A stretch of DNA of 64,000 nt from Mycobacterium sp. OTB74 (lineage in GTDB: Bacteria > Actinomycetota > Actinomycetes > Mycobacteriales > Mycobacteriaceae): contig NZ_JARXVD010000007.1 of assembly GCF_029892685.1 (NCBI RefSeq), forward strand, positions 1 to 64,000, in the 5' to 3' direction. The position numbers and the translations under genes are program-made. The notes under the pieces were generated by a model. It was given only the letters and a program-made list of their open reading frames with translations, did not search any database and was not told where the DNA came from. Shown here in pieces: positions 45,903 to 55,681 of this stretch; the stretch's first letter is position 1, and each line of letters starts with the position of its first letter.

Positions 45903-46928
45903 GTGCGTGCGACGAGTGGATCCGACCATTTCCGGGTCGGCATGCTTTTTGCCGTCGCATCGGCGTTCACCTTCGGGATGTCCGGGTCGCTGGCTAAATC
46001 GCTGATCGAAGCGGGTTGGAGCCCCACGGCCGCGGTCGTCGCCCGGTTGGCTGGTGGCGCCTTGGCGCTGGCCGCAGTCGCAACCGTCATCCGCCCTGGC
46101 TGGTTCCAGGAAGCGCGCCAGCACGCCGGCACTGTGGTCCTCTACGGCCTCATCCCGATAGCGGGCTCCCAACTGTGCTTCTTCAACGCCGTCGCTCATC
46201 TTTCGGTCGGCGTAGCGTTGCTGCTCGAATACACCTCACCCGTTCTGGTCGTCGGCTGGTTCTGGGCGACCACCCGACTCCGTCCCGGCACCCTCACCCT
46301 CGGCGGGGTCGCGCTTGCCGTCGCGGGCATCACCCTGGTGCTGGGGCTCATCGGACCGCACGGACCATCAAACGCCAGCGTCAATCTGATCGGCATCGGC
46401 TGGGGCTTGGGCGCTGCGGTCTGTGCGGTCTGCTACTTCGTGATGTCCGACAAAGCCAGCGCCGACGGCACGGGCCTGCATTCGATCACCCTGGCGACCG
46501 GCGGCCTGATCATCGGCGCCGTCGCGGTCGGCCTGTTCGCCGCTACCGGGGCCATGCCGATGACCTTTACCGGGCAGAACGCCGTTTTCGCGCACGCGAC
46601 GGTGCCGTGGATCGTTCCGGTGATCGCGCTGGCGATCATCCCGACCGCATTGGCATACACCCTGGGCGTCATGGCCATTGCGCGGCTGCAGCCCCGATTC
46701 GCGTCGTTGGTCGGCCTGGCCGAGGTTATGTTCGCGGTACTGACCGCCTGGGCGCTGCTCGGAGAGGCCATCACCCCGACCCAGGCCCTCGGCGGGGCCG
46801 TGGTACTGGCCGGTCTGGCCCTGGCCCGGCTCGGCGACCGCAGCGAGCGCCCTACCGAGCCCTCGACGCAGCAAGAACCCACGCCACCACAGGCGAGCGC
46901 CGACGCACAAACGATTGGCCGCGGCTGA
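45903..46928 (+). CDS. EamA-family drug/metabolite exporter
   Basis: A 341-residue membrane protein with ten hydrophobic segments in two EamA repeats (first half GMLFAVASAFTFGMSGSLAKSLIEAGW; second half GLGAAVCAVCYFVMSD). Members export amino acids, purines or other metabolites; the substrate is not predictable. A hydrophilic Pro/Gln-rich tail of about 30 residues follows. GTG 45903 has GGGGGTG upstream. It is divergent from the CGNR regulator and probably under its control. Confidence 0.9.
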   Translation: MRATSGSDHFRVGMLFAVASAFTFGMSGSLAKSLIEAGWSPTAAVVARLAGGALALAAVATVIRPGWFQEARQHAGTVVLYGLIPIAGSQLCFFNAVAHLSVGVALLLEYTSPVLVVGWFWATTRLRPGTLTLGGVALAVAGITLVLGLIGPHGPSNASVNLIGIGWGLGAAVCAVCYFVMSDKASADGTGLHSITLATGGLIIGAVAVGLFAATGAMPMTFTGQNAVFAHATVPWIVPVIALAIIPTALAYTLGVMAIARLQPRFASLVGLAEVMFAVLTAWALLGEAITPTQALGGAVVLAGLALARLGDRSERPTEPSTQQEPTPPQASADAQTIGRG

Positions 46929-46951
46929 GTGCGGTATGTGAAGATTGCGCG

Positions 46952-47614
46952 GTGAGCCTGCTCAGCACGTCGGTCCGTGTGGCCGCAATCGCCGCCGCCG
47001 TGATCTCCGGAACGACCCTGTTGGCCGCCGCCCCGGCCTCTGCTGACGATGCCTGCCCGGGTGTCGAGGTGGTGTTCGCCCGCGGTACCAGCGAGGACCC
47101 GGGAATCGGACGGGTTGGCGATGCCCTGGTCAACGCGCTGCAGCCGCTTGTCGGGGGCCGCACCGTCGGCAGCTATGGCGTCGACTACCCGGCGACGTAT
47201 GACTTTCTGATGGCCCAGGACGGCGCCACCGATGCCGCGAGCCACATCGCCGCCATGGCGCAGCAGTGCCCACACACCCGCTTTGTGCTGGGCGGCTACT
47301 CGCAAGGCGCCGCGGTGGTCGACATGCTGGCCGGTGTTCCGCCGTTGGGTGACAAGGTCGGCGAGGTCGGCTCGGCGCCTCCGCTGCCCGCCAACCTCGC
47401 CAACAAGGTCGCGGCCGTCGCGGTGTTCGGCAATCCCTCGAGCAAGTTCAGCCACCCGCTCACTTCCTCGGGCCAGTTCGCGAGCCGCTCGATCGACGCG
47501 TGCGCCGACGGTGACCCGATCTGCTCCCGCGGCCGAAACCCCTTCGCCCACACCCACTACGAGACGTCCGATTGGGTACCTCAGGCGGCGGCATTCGCTG
47601 CCCGGTTCCTCTGA
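46952..47614 (+). CDS. Secreted cutinase-family esterase 1
   Basis: A 220-residue cutinase-like serine esterase with a signal peptide (VAAIAAAVISGTTLLAAAPASA, cleaved near ASADD). The nucleophile is in GGYSQGAAV, the acid in ACADGDPIC and the His in NPFAHTHYE; four Cys typical of cutinases are present. It lies where M. tuberculosis has cut3, and starts at GTG 46952. A longer overlapping frame from 46016 is a shadow of the EamA gene. It is the first of three tandem cutinases. Confidence 0.93.
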   Translation: MSLLSTSVRVAAIAAAVISGTTLLAAAPASADDACPGVEVVFARGTSEDPGIGRVGDALVNALQPLVGGRTVGSYGVDYPATYDFLMAQDGATDAASHIAAMAQQCPHTRFVLGGYSQGAAVVDMLAGVPPLGDKVGEVGSAPPLPANLANKVAAVAVFGNPSSKFSHPLTSSGQFASRSIDACADGDPICSRGRNPFAHTHYETSDWVPQAAAFAARFL

Positions 47615-47664
47615 CGTCGGGCGAGATGGGCTGCTGCCGCCGCTGACCGGCGCTAGGATTCGGT

Positions 47665-48324
47665 GTGATCTTTGAACTTCTGCGCCGGACCCTGAGCGGC
47701 GCCGCAACCACCGTCGTCATGGCCGGAGCGGCCATCACAACCCCCGCCCTGGGCACTTTGGCTGTGGCCAACGCAGCCTGCCCCGATATCGAGGTGACGT
47801 TCGCCCGCGGCACCGGCGAAGCGCCCGGCCTGGGCTTGGTCGGCGGCACCTTCGTCGATCAGCTTCGAGGGAAGGTCGGCGGTCGCTCCGTGGGCGCCTA
47901 CGGCGTCAACTACCCGGCGACCTACGACTTCCTCGCTGCCGCCGACGGCGCGAACGACGCCAGCGCGCACATCCAGTGGATGGCCGACAACTGTCCGGAT
48001 ACCCGGCAGGTGCTCGGCGGCTATTCGCAGGGCGCGGCGGTCATGGATGTGATCGGCGCCGTACCGGTGCCGGGCGTCGGATTCAGCAACCCGCTACCGC
48101 CGGACGCGGCCGGACATGTGGCCGCAATCGCTGTGTTCGGTAATCCGTCGGCAAAGCTCGGCCTGCCGCTGACGGCCAGCCCTGTGTGGGGTGGCAAGGT
48201 GATTGACCTGTGCAACGGTGGCGACCCGATCTGCCAGACTGACGGCAGGGACGTGCCGGCGCACAGCGCTTATGCGGGCGCACAGACCAACAACGCGGCC
48301 AACTTCGTCGCCGGATTGTTGTAG
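47665..48324 (+). CDS. Secreted cutinase-family esterase 2
   Basis: A 219-residue cutinase-like esterase. The signal peptide is followed by the mature start ACPDIEVTFARGTGEAPGLG. Nucleophile elbow GGYSQGAAV, acid in CNGGDPIC and His in DVPAHSAY are visible. It is close to its upstream neighbour (YPATYDF, MADNCPDTRQVLGGYSQG), which points to tandem duplication. The GTG start at 47665 lies 50 bp after the previous stop. Substrates are probably medium-chain lipid or surface esters. Confidence 0.93.
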   Translation: MIFELLRRTLSGAATTVVMAGAAITTPALGTLAVANAACPDIEVTFARGTGEAPGLGLVGGTFVDQLRGKVGGRSVGAYGVNYPATYDFLAAADGANDASAHIQWMADNCPDTRQVLGGYSQGAAVMDVIGAVPVPGVGFSNPLPPDAAGHVAAIAVFGNPSAKLGLPLTASPVWGGKVIDLCNGGDPICQTDGRDVPAHSAYAGAQTNNAANFVAGLL

Positions 48325-48379
48325 CACTGACGCCAATTCGTCTTCGGAGCCGTTAATTTGTTGGGCTAGCCTCGAATTC

Positions 48380-49039
48380 GTGGTCCGTCGTCTGTTCGCC
48401 GCGATCATCGTCGCTCTGGCCGCCGCCGTCGTACCGATGACGGCGGCGCCCAGTGTGATCGGTGCCGCCCACGCCGCCGGGTGCCCACCTGCCGAAGTTG
48501 TGTTCGCCCGCGGCCGGATGGAGCCACCCGGGCCAGGTCAGGTCGGCGCCGCGTTCGTCAACTCGCTACGCAGCCTCCGTGGCCCGAACATCGGCTTGTA
48601 TCCGGTGAACTACCCCGCGGATACCCAGGTCGACATGGGGGCCAACGACATGAGTCGTCATGTGCAATGGATGACCCGCAACTGCCCCAATACCAAGCTG
48701 GTCCTCGGCGGATATTCGCTGGGCGCTGCAGCAACCGATCTGGTTCTGGCAGTGCCCATTTCAGCATTCACCTTCAACAGTCCGCTGCCCAAAGGAACTG
48801 ACCAGCACATTGCGGCCGTCGCGCTGTTCGGTAACGGTTCCAACTGGGCAATGCCCATCACCGCATTGAATCCCGTCTATCAGGACCGCACCATCGACCT
48901 GTGCCACACCGACGATCCGATCTGCAATCCGAGCAGCCCCTACAAGTGGCGCTCAGAATGGCAGGACCATCTGGCGCCGGGCTACATCCAGTCGGGCATG
49001 GTCGCCCAGGCGGCCAAGTTCGTCTCGGCACGCCTGTAA
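48380..49039 (+). CDS. Secreted cutinase-family esterase 3
   Basis: A 219-residue, more divergent cutinase-like protein. A signal peptide ends at AHAAG; the nucleophile elbow is GGYSLGAAA (Leu for Gln), the acid is in CHTDDPIC and the His in WQDHLAPGY. The usual ARGTxE segment has become ARGRMEPPG, which changes the oxyanion neighbourhood. This suggests different substrate use from its two neighbours. The start is GTG 48380; the longer frame to 48203 overlaps the previous gene and is rejected. Confidence 0.9.
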   Translation: MVRRLFAAIIVALAAAVVPMTAAPSVIGAAHAAGCPPAEVVFARGRMEPPGPGQVGAAFVNSLRSLRGPNIGLYPVNYPADTQVDMGANDMSRHVQWMTRNCPNTKLVLGGYSLGAAATDLVLAVPISAFTFNSPLPKGTDQHIAAVALFGNGSNWAMPITALNPVYQDRTIDLCHTDDPICNPSSPYKWRSEWQDHLAPGYIQSGMVAQAAKFVSARL

Positions 49040-49044
49040 TTTGT

Positions 49045-49090
49045 CGCCCAGATCGACGAAAAAGCCGGCTTCACTCGCACTTTCCGGCCC
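49045..49090. repeat. 46-bp dispersed repeat, copy 2
   Basis: The complement of this segment matches 26978-27023 (35 of 46, first 18 identical). It lies between the converging cutinase and truA genes. Here the arms AAGCCGGCTT form a perfect palindrome followed by T residues, so it may also act as a terminator for truA. Confidence 0.5.
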
Positions 49091-49114
49091 ATATATCCGT
49101 ATCGGCGGGAGGGA

Positions 49115-49975
49115 TCAAAGGGTGCGGAGGTCTCGGGTGACCGCGATGCGGGCCTGCAGTTGGTCATCAGGCGGGTAGTCCACCGCCACCAGAGTCAGGC
49201 CCCGCGCCGGTGCGGCAGCGAAGTCGCTGGACCGCTGATCGGCCGCCAAAAGCCCAGCGATCCACGAGGGTTCGCGCCGCCCCTCACCCACCGCCAAGAG
49301 CGCCCCGACCAAAGAGCGCACCATGTTCCAGCAGAACGCATCTGCGGTGACATGAGCCGTCACCAGATCGCCTGTGCGGTCCCACTCCAGCCGCTGCAAG
49401 TCCCGAATGGTGGTCGCACCCTCACGGAACCGGCAGAACGCGGCAAAGTCCTGCAACCCCAACAGCTCTCGTGATGCTGCGGTCATCGCAGACAAGTCCA
49501 GCGGCCGCGGCCATGGCATGACGAAGCGGGACTGTTGCGGGTCCACCCCGTAGGGCGCCAACGACAGCCGGTACTCGTAGTGCCTGCGCAGCGCCGAGAA
49601 TCGGGCATCGAAACCGGCCGGCGCCCTGATGATCTCGCGCACCCGCACGTCCGCGGGCAAGAACCGTGCCAGCCGACGTACCAACGGCAAGAATTCGGGG
49701 TCGTCAGGACGCGGCGTCCGCGGAAAGGCGTAACCCAGTGCGTCACAAGGCACATCGACGTGCGCCACCTGACCGGTGGCGTGCACACCGGTGTCGGTGC
49801 GCCCGGCTGTCACCAATCGCACCGGCTCACGGAACACTGTCGACAGCGTCTCCTCGATGACCCCGGCCACCGTGCGTTGTCCGGCTTGCGGTGCCCAGCC
49901 GGCGAAGTCGGTGCCGTCGTAGGAGATGTCCAGCCGCAAACGAACATGCCCGCCACCGGATTCGGTGGCGGGCAT
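49115..49975 (-). CDS. truA: tRNA pseudouridine synthase TruA
   Basis: A 286-residue enzyme that converts U38-U40 of the tRNA anticodon arm to pseudouridine. The conserved core begins [20 protein letters not shown], and the catalytic Asp is in [19 protein letters not shown]. It is the last gene of the rplQ cluster. The start is uncertain: ATG 49975 is 16 bp past rplQ and lies inside a perfect 15-bp hairpin, GTG 49984 is next, and the family core starts about 10 residues downstream. Confidence 0.92.
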   Translation of the reverse strand: MPATESGGGHVRLRLDISYDGTDFAGWAPQAGQRTVAGVIEETLSTVFREPVRLVTAGRTDTGVHATGQVAHVDVPCDALGYAFPRTPRPDDPEFLPLVRRLARFLPADVRVREIIRAPAGFDARFSALRRHYEYRLSLAPYGVDPQQSRFVMPWPRPLDLSAMTAASRELLGLQDFAAFCRFREGATTIRDLQRLEWDRTGDLVTAHVTADAFCWNMVRSLVGALLAVGEGRREPSWIAGLLAADQRSSDFAAAPARGLTLVAVDYPPDDQLQARIAVTRDLRTL

Positions 49976-49977
49976 GT
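49944..49977 (-). terminator. Perfect 15-bp hairpin at the rplQ-truA junction
   Basis: ACATGCCCGCCACCG at 49944-49958 pairs with CGGTGGCGGGCATGT at 49963-49977 over 4 nt. It starts 15 bp after the rplQ stop and covers the most likely truA start codon. It can act as a partial terminator after rplQ and reduce truA translation; a U-tract is lacking. Confidence 0.7.
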
Positions 49978-49991
49978 CGTTCACAGCCTGA

Positions 49992-50555
49992 TTATGACTT
50001 GGCGTCATCCTCGGTCGCCTCAGCCTCGGCGGCAGGAGCCTCAGCTTCAGTGGCCTCAGCTTCAGGAGCCTCGACCTCAGCAGCCGCTTCCTCCGCCGGA
50101 GCTTCCTCCGCCGGAGCTTCCTCGACAACCTCAGCCTCGGCAGCCTTGGCCTGAGCCGCGGCGGCACGACGAGCGCGGTCGGCCTCGGAAACGACGGTCT
50201 TCTCCCGGACCAGCTCGATGACCGCCATCGGAGCGTTGTCGCCCTTGCGGTTCTCGACCTTGATGATCCGGGTGTAGCCACCGTCGCGGTCCGCGAAGAA
50301 CGGCGCGATCTCGGCGAACAGGGTGTGGACCACGTCCTTGTCGCGGATCTTCTTCATCACCTCGCGCCGGTTGTGCAGCGCACCCTTCTTGGCGTGGGTG
50401 ATGAGCTTCTCCGCGTACGGCCGCAACGCCCGGGCCTTGGGCTCGGTCGTCGTGATCCGGCCGTGCTCGAACAGCGAGGTGGCCAGGTTGGCCAAGATCG
50501 CCTTCTGGTGCGAGGACGAACCGCCGAGGCGGGCACCCTTTGTGGGCTTGGGCAT
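49992..50555 (-). CDS. rplQ: 50S ribosomal protein L17
   Basis: A 187-residue L17. The conserved ~120-residue core starts [20 protein letters not shown] and includes KITDKD-like [15 protein letters not shown]-terminal extension of about 60 residues is low-complexity Ala/Glu ([14 protein letters not shown]), as in other actinobacteria. It follows rpoA by about 58 bp in the operon. Confidence 0.97.
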   Translation of the reverse strand: MPKPTKGARLGGSSSHQKAILANLATSLFEHGRITTTEPKARALRPYAEKLITHAKKGALHNRREVMKKIRDKDVVHTLFAEIAPFFADRDGGYTRIIKVENRKGDNAPMAVIELVREKTVVSEADRARRAAAAQAKAAEAEVVEEAPAEEAPAEEAAAEVEAPEAEATEAEAPAAEAEATEDDAKS

Positions 50556-50613
50556 TGCACTATCTCCTAATTGGGGCCGGCCCCCGTGTCAGGTAGGGCC
50601 GGGACGGAATTCT

Positions 50614-51744
<1,131 letters not shown>

Positions 51745-52350
51745 TTACTTCGAGTAGAACTCGACGATGAGCTGCTCGGTGAGCGGCACGACGATCTGAG
51801 CGCGCTCGGGCAGCTGGTGCACGAGGATGCGCTGACGCTCGCCGACAACCTGCAGCCAGGACGGCACCGGACGATCGCCTGCGACCTCGCGGGCGAGCTG
51901 GAACGGCAGCGTGTTCAGCGACTTCGGCCGGATGTCGATGATGTCGTACTGGGACACCCGGTAGCTCGGGACGTCCACCTTGACACCGTTGACAGTGAAG
52001 TGACCGTGGCTGACCAGCTGACGGGCCATGCGGCGGGTACGGGCCAGGCCGGCGCGGTACACGACGTTGTCCAGGCGGCTTTCCAGGATCTGCAGCAAGT
52101 TCTCACCGGTCTTGCCAGCCTTGCGGTTGGCTTCCTCGTAGTACTTGCGGAACTGCTTCTCCATGACGCCGTAGGTGAAGCGAGCCTTCTGCTTCTCCTG
52201 CAGCTGGGTGCGGTATTCGCTCTCCTTGATCCGCGCGCGACCGTGCTGGCCGGGCGGGTAGGGGCGCTTCTCGAACGACTGATCGTCACCGACGAGATCG
52301 ACGCCGAGGCGGCGCGACTTGCGGGTGGCGGGTCCGGTATAACGAGCCAT
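51745..52350 (-). CDS. rpsD: 30S ribosomal protein S4
   Basis: A 201-residue S4, a primary 16S rRNA binder. It starts MARYTGPATRKSRRLGVDL and contains the S4 RNA-binding signature ESRLDNVVYRAGLARTRRMARQLV and HGHFTVNGVKVDVPSY. It lies between rpsK and rpoA. S4 often autoregulates this operon, but no recognisable S4 leader is seen directly in front of it. Confidence 0.98.
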   Translation of the reverse strand: MARYTGPATRKSRRLGVDLVGDDQSFEKRPYPPGQHGRARIKESEYRTQLQEKQKARFTYGVMEKQFRKYYEEANRKAGKTGENLLQILESRLDNVVYRAGLARTRRMARQLVSHGHFTVNGVKVDVPSYRVSQYDIIDIRPKSLNTLPFQLAREVAGDRPVPSWLQVVGERQRILVHQLPERAQIVVPLTEQLIVEFYSK

Positions 52351-52364
52351 TAGTCAGATCCTCC

Positions 52365-52787
52365 CTAGACCCGGCGCCGCTTGGGCGGACGGCAGCCGTT
52401 GTGCGGCTGCGGAGTGACATCGGAAATGGCGCCAACCTCGAGGCCGGCAGCCTGCAGCGAACGGATCGCGGTCTCGCGGCCCGAGCCCGGGCCCTTCACG
52501 AAGACGTCGACCTTCTTGACACCGTGCTCCTGCGCTTTGCGGGCAGCGTTCTCGGCAGCGAGCTGCGCGGCGAACGGGGTGCTCTTGCGTGAACCCTTGA
52601 AGCCGACGTGACCCGACGAGGCCCAGGCGATGACGTTGCCCTGCGGATCGGTGATCGAGACGATGGTGTTGTTGAACGTGCTCTTGATGTGAGCGGCGCC
52701 GTGCGGGACGTTCTTCTTTTCCCGGCGACGAGTGGGCTTGCCGCGCTTCGAGGCGGCGGCTTGCCCTGACTTCTTGGTGGGTGCCAT
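52365..52787 (-). CDS. rpsK: 30S ribosomal protein S11
   Basis: A 140-residue S11. A basic N-terminus ([22 protein letters not shown]) precedes the core [18 protein letters not shown], and the chain ends [18 protein letters not shown], the conserved S11 terminus. It starts 4 bp after the rpsM stop, in the same operon. Confidence 0.98.
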   Translation of the reverse strand: MAPTKKSGQAAASKRGKPTRRREKKNVPHGAAHIKSTFNNTIVSITDPQGNVIAWASSGHVGFKGSRKSTPFAAQLAAENAARKAQEHGVKKVDVFVKGPGSGRETAIRSLQAAGLEVGAISDVTPQPHNGCRPPKRRRV

Positions 52788-52791
52788 TTAC

Positions 52792-53166
52792 TTACCTGGC
52801 CTTCTTCTTGCCGGCGATGGTGCGCTTCGGGCCCTTGCGGGTACGCGCGTTGGTCTTGGTGCGCTGGCCACGCACGGGCAGGCCACGACGGTGGCGCAGG
52901 CCCTGGTAGCAACCGATCTCGATCTTGCGACGGATGTCAGCCTGAACCTCGCGGCGCAGGTCACCCTCGACCTTGATGTTGCCTTCGATGTAGTCGCGCA
53001 GCTGGGTCACCTGGTCGTCGGTGAGGTCCTTGGTACGCAGGTCCCGGTCGATGCCGGTAGCAGACAGGATCTCCTGGCTGCGGGTACGGCCGATGCCGTA
53101 GATGTAGGTCAGCGCGATCTCCATGCGCTTGTCGCGCGGGAGATCAACGCCCATGAGACGTGCCAT
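52792..53166 (-). CDS. rpsM: 30S ribosomal protein S13
   Basis: A 124-residue S13. It starts [19 protein letters not shown], with helix-two-turn-helix [14 protein letters not shown] and the tRNA-contacting basic tail [23 protein letters not shown]. It heads the rpsM-rpsK-rpsD-rpoA-rplQ group and is preceded by a 159-bp gap with two stable hairpins. Confidence 0.98.
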   Translation of the reverse strand: MARLMGVDLPRDKRMEIALTYIYGIGRTRSQEILSATGIDRDLRTKDLTDDQVTQLRDYIEGNIKVEGDLRREVQADIRRKIEIGCYQGLRHRRGLPVRGQRTKTNARTRKGPKRTIAGKKKAR

Positions 53167-53200
53167 CAGGCAGTGTTCCTTTTCGTTGCGGAGGTCTGTT

Positions 53201-53280
53201 CCCAGTCCGTTCCCCGTCTATCGGGGTCCGGCCTCCGTGCCGGACGTGGTTGAACGACGTATTCGCTCATTGGTACTGGG
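53201..53280 (-). promoter_or_regulatory. Structured leader upstream of rpsM
   Basis: Within the 159-bp rpmJ-rpsM gap, CCCCG/CGGGG (53212-53216 with 53222-53226) and TCCGGC/GCCGGA (53227-53232 with 53239-53244) form two adjacent hairpins. An outer CCCAG/CTGGG pair (53201-53205 with 53276-53280) could enclose both. This could be a ribosomal-protein-responsive leader; the evidence is only the structure and its place. Confidence 0.4.
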
Positions 53281-53325
53281 AGGTCTGCATTCAGTTGTGG
53301 GTGTTGCCTACTGCTTGAGCTGGGG

Positions 53326-53439
53326 CTAGCCCTGCCGCTGCTTGTGCCGCGGATCAGAGCAGATCACCATGACCCGCCCGTGCCGGCGGATCACCCTGCA
53401 CTTGTCGCAGATCGGCTTGACGCTCGGGTTCACCTTCAC
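53326..53439 (-). CDS. rpmJ: 50S ribosomal protein L36
   Basis: A 37-residue L36 starting at GTG 53439 ([21 protein letters not shown]) and ending [10 protein letters not shown]. The zinc-ligand set Cys-x2-Cys...Cys...His is intact, so this is the zinc-binding (C+) form. It lies between infA and rpsM. Confidence 0.97.
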
Positions 53440-53485
53440 GGCTTCGCGATCCTTTTCTCGGTTCTGAATTGGTGTTGCTGGGCGC

Positions 53486-53707
53486 TTACTTGTAGCGGTA
53501 AACGATGCGACCACGGGACAGGTCGTATGGAGACAGCTCCACCACGACACGGTCCTCGGGCAGGATGCGGATGTAGTGCTGCCGCATCTTGCCGCTGATG
53601 TGGGCGAGAACCTTGTGACCGTTCTCCAGCTCAATGCGGAACATCGCATTGGGCAGAGGCTCGATCACGCGACCCTCGACCTCGATGGCGCCGTCTTTCT
53701 TTGCCAT
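53486..53707 (-). CDS. infA: Translation initiation factor IF-1
   Basis: A 73-residue S1/OB-fold protein that binds the ribosomal A site during initiation. Starts [24 protein letters not shown] and ends [16 protein letters not shown], the full family length. It is the first gene of the minus-strand infA-rpmJ-rpsM operon. The 264-bp gap upstream, shared with the divergent redox regulator, should hold promoters for both; a clear infA promoter was not identified. Confidence 0.98.
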   Translation of the reverse strand: MAKKDGAIEVEGRVIEPLPNAMFRIELENGHKVLAHISGKMRQHYIRILPEDRVVVELSPYDLSRGRIVYRYK

Positions 53708-53971
53708 ACTCTTCGGTAATCCTCTGGTTCTTCGGTTTCGTATCTCGTACGCCCGTGCATGACACAGCGTCTGCCCCGACTACAAACGAACCGAGAGTCA
53801 TGAGAAATTCCGGAGAACTTCAAAACAGGGCACGCGAGAAGCCGGCACGGATGCCGCACCGTTGTTCCACGATACCCGCTCTGCGGCCAGGCTCCAAAAC
53901 CGCGGGGGTGACCGGGCGAACAACGGGTTCGCCACACAGTATGCGCAAGTCAGGGCGCATAATTGCAGGCG

Positions 53972-55672
53972 ATGACTGGACCAGCCCCGCAGGCCCGCAA
54001 TCCTGTGATTCTCACCGTCGACGACGATCCGGCGGTTTCCCGAGCAGTCGCCCGTGACCTGCGCAAACACTACGGCAATCGATACCGGATCGTGCGCGCC
54101 GAATCCGGGCAGGACGGCTTGCTCGCGGTCAACGAGCTGCAGCTCCGCGGCGACACCGTTGCGGTGTTCATCGCGGACTACCAGATGCCCGAGATGAGTG
54201 GCATCGACTTCCTCGAGGAAGCGATGGCCGTGTTCCCGCTGGCTCGCCGCGTGTTGTTGACCGCATACGCCGACACCCACGCCGCGATCAACGCCATCAA
54301 CCTGGTCGACCTGGACCACTATCTGCTCAAGCCGTGGGACCCGCCCGAGGAGAAGCTGTACCCCATCCTCGACGGTCTACTGACCCAGTGGCACGCCGTC
54401 GGCGACCGCGGCATTCCGCACACCAAGGTAATCGGCCACCGCTGGAATGCCCGATCCTGGGAAGTCCGGCAGTTCCTGGCCCGCAATCAGCACTACTACC
54501 GGGCGTTCTCCTCTGACGACGTCAAAGGCGGGCAACTGCTGGCGGCAGCCGGGCTGGACGGGCTGCAGCTGCCGGTCGTGATCACCGAGCAGGGTGAGGT
54601 GCTGGTCGAACCGACCGATGCACAGCTGGCCGAGATGCTCGGGCTGTCCACCAACCCGTCACTGGACATGTACGACTTGGCGGTCATCGGCGGTGGCCCG
54701 GCCGGACTGGCGGCCGCCGTGTACGGCGCCTCGGAGGGCCTGCACACAATCCTTATCGACCGCACGGCCACCGGTGGGCAGGCGGGCCGCAGCTCACGGA
54801 TCGAGAACTATCTCGGGTTCGAGACCGGCATCTCGGGCGCGGAGCTGACCACCGCGGCGCGTCGGCAGGCCGAACGCTTCGAAGCCGAGGTCATCACCAC
54901 GCGCGAGGTGGTCGGGCTCGAGATCAACGGACTGGCCGCCAAAACACTGACGTTCGATAACGGCCACACCGTGGCCGCCCGCGCGGTCATCCTGGCCACC
55001 GGCGTCGACTACCGGCACCTGCAGGTCAGCGGGTGCTGGGAGAACCCCGACGACGTCGGCAATCACTACGTCGGCAACGGGGTGTACTACGGCGCTTCGG
55101 TGTCCGATGCCTCCGAGTGCGCCGGCGAGAACGTCTACATCGTCGGCGGCGCGAACTCGGCCGGCCAAGCTGCCATGTTCATGTCGCAACAGGCCAAGTC
55201 GGTGACGCTGCTGGTACGGGGACCGTCGCTGGAAGCGTCGATGTCCTACTACCTGATTCAGCAGATCGAAAACAACCCGAAAATCGAGGTTCGCACCTGC
55301 ACCGAGGTGGTCGACACCTGCGGCGAGGATGGGCACCTGACCGGATTGTGGTTGGTGGACCGCAGGACCGATGAACGCGAGTACGTCGAGTCGTCAAGGC
55401 TGTGCTGCTTCATCGGCGCCACGCCACGCACCACATGGCTGGAGAACGCCGGCATCGCCCGGGACGATCACGGTTTCATCCTGACCGGCCCGGATCTGAA
55501 GGACGTGTGCGGCTGGACGCTGGACCGGCCACCGCATCACCTGGAAACAAGTGTGCCCGGAGTTTTTGTTGCAGGAGACGTACGGGCCGACTCCGCCAAA
55601 CGGGTGGCTGCAGCCGTGGGCGAGGGCGCGATGGCAGTGATGCTGGTGCACCGCTATCTGGCGGAGACGTAA
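53972..55672 (+). CDS. Response regulator fused to thioredoxin-reductase-like flavoprotein
   Basis: A 566-residue fusion. Residues ~12-135 are a receiver domain with phospho-acceptor Asp69 (FIADYQMPEMSG), VLLTAYAD and the Lys of YLLKPWDPP. Residues ~235-565 are a thioredoxin-reductase-like flavoprotein with FAD motif VIGGGPAGLAAAVYGA, the GGQ segment TATGGQAG, NAD(P) motif IVGGANSAGQAA and GVFVAGDVRADSAKRVAAAVGEGA. The redox CxxC of true thioredoxin reductases (ACATCDG) is replaced by YYGASVSDA, so disulfide reduction as usual is unlikely. ATG 53972 lies 12 bp after an ATGCGC/GCGCAT dyad (53941-53960). The sensor kinase follows by 9 bp. Confidence 0.9.
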   Translation: MTGPAPQARNPVILTVDDDPAVSRAVARDLRKHYGNRYRIVRAESGQDGLLAVNELQLRGDTVAVFIADYQMPEMSGIDFLEEAMAVFPLARRVLLTAYADTHAAINAINLVDLDHYLLKPWDPPEEKLYPILDGLLTQWHAVGDRGIPHTKVIGHRWNARSWEVRQFLARNQHYYRAFSSDDVKGGQLLAAAGLDGLQLPVVITEQGEVLVEPTDAQLAEMLGLSTNPSLDMYDLAVIGGGPAGLAAAVYGASEGLHTILIDRTATGGQAGRSSRIENYLGFETGISGAELTTAARRQAERFEAEVITTREVVGLEINGLAAKTLTFDNGHTVAARAVILATGVDYRHLQVSGCWENPDDVGNHYVGNGVYYGASVSDASECAGENVYIVGGANSAGQAAMFMSQQAKSVTLLVRGPSLEASMSYYLIQQIENNPKIEVRTCTEVVDTCGEDGHLTGLWLVDRRTDEREYVESSRLCCFIGATPRTTWLENAGIARDDHGFILTGPDLKDVCGWTLDRPPHHLETSVPGVFVAGDVRADSAKRVAAAVGEGAMAVMLVHRYLAET

Positions 55673-55681
55673 GGAGCTGTA

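Noticed and set aside
46016..47614. 532-residue frame covering EamA and cutinase 1
   Set aside because: The first ~310 residues are an Arg-rich shadow of the EamA gene; the cutinase starts at GTG 46952 with its signal peptide.
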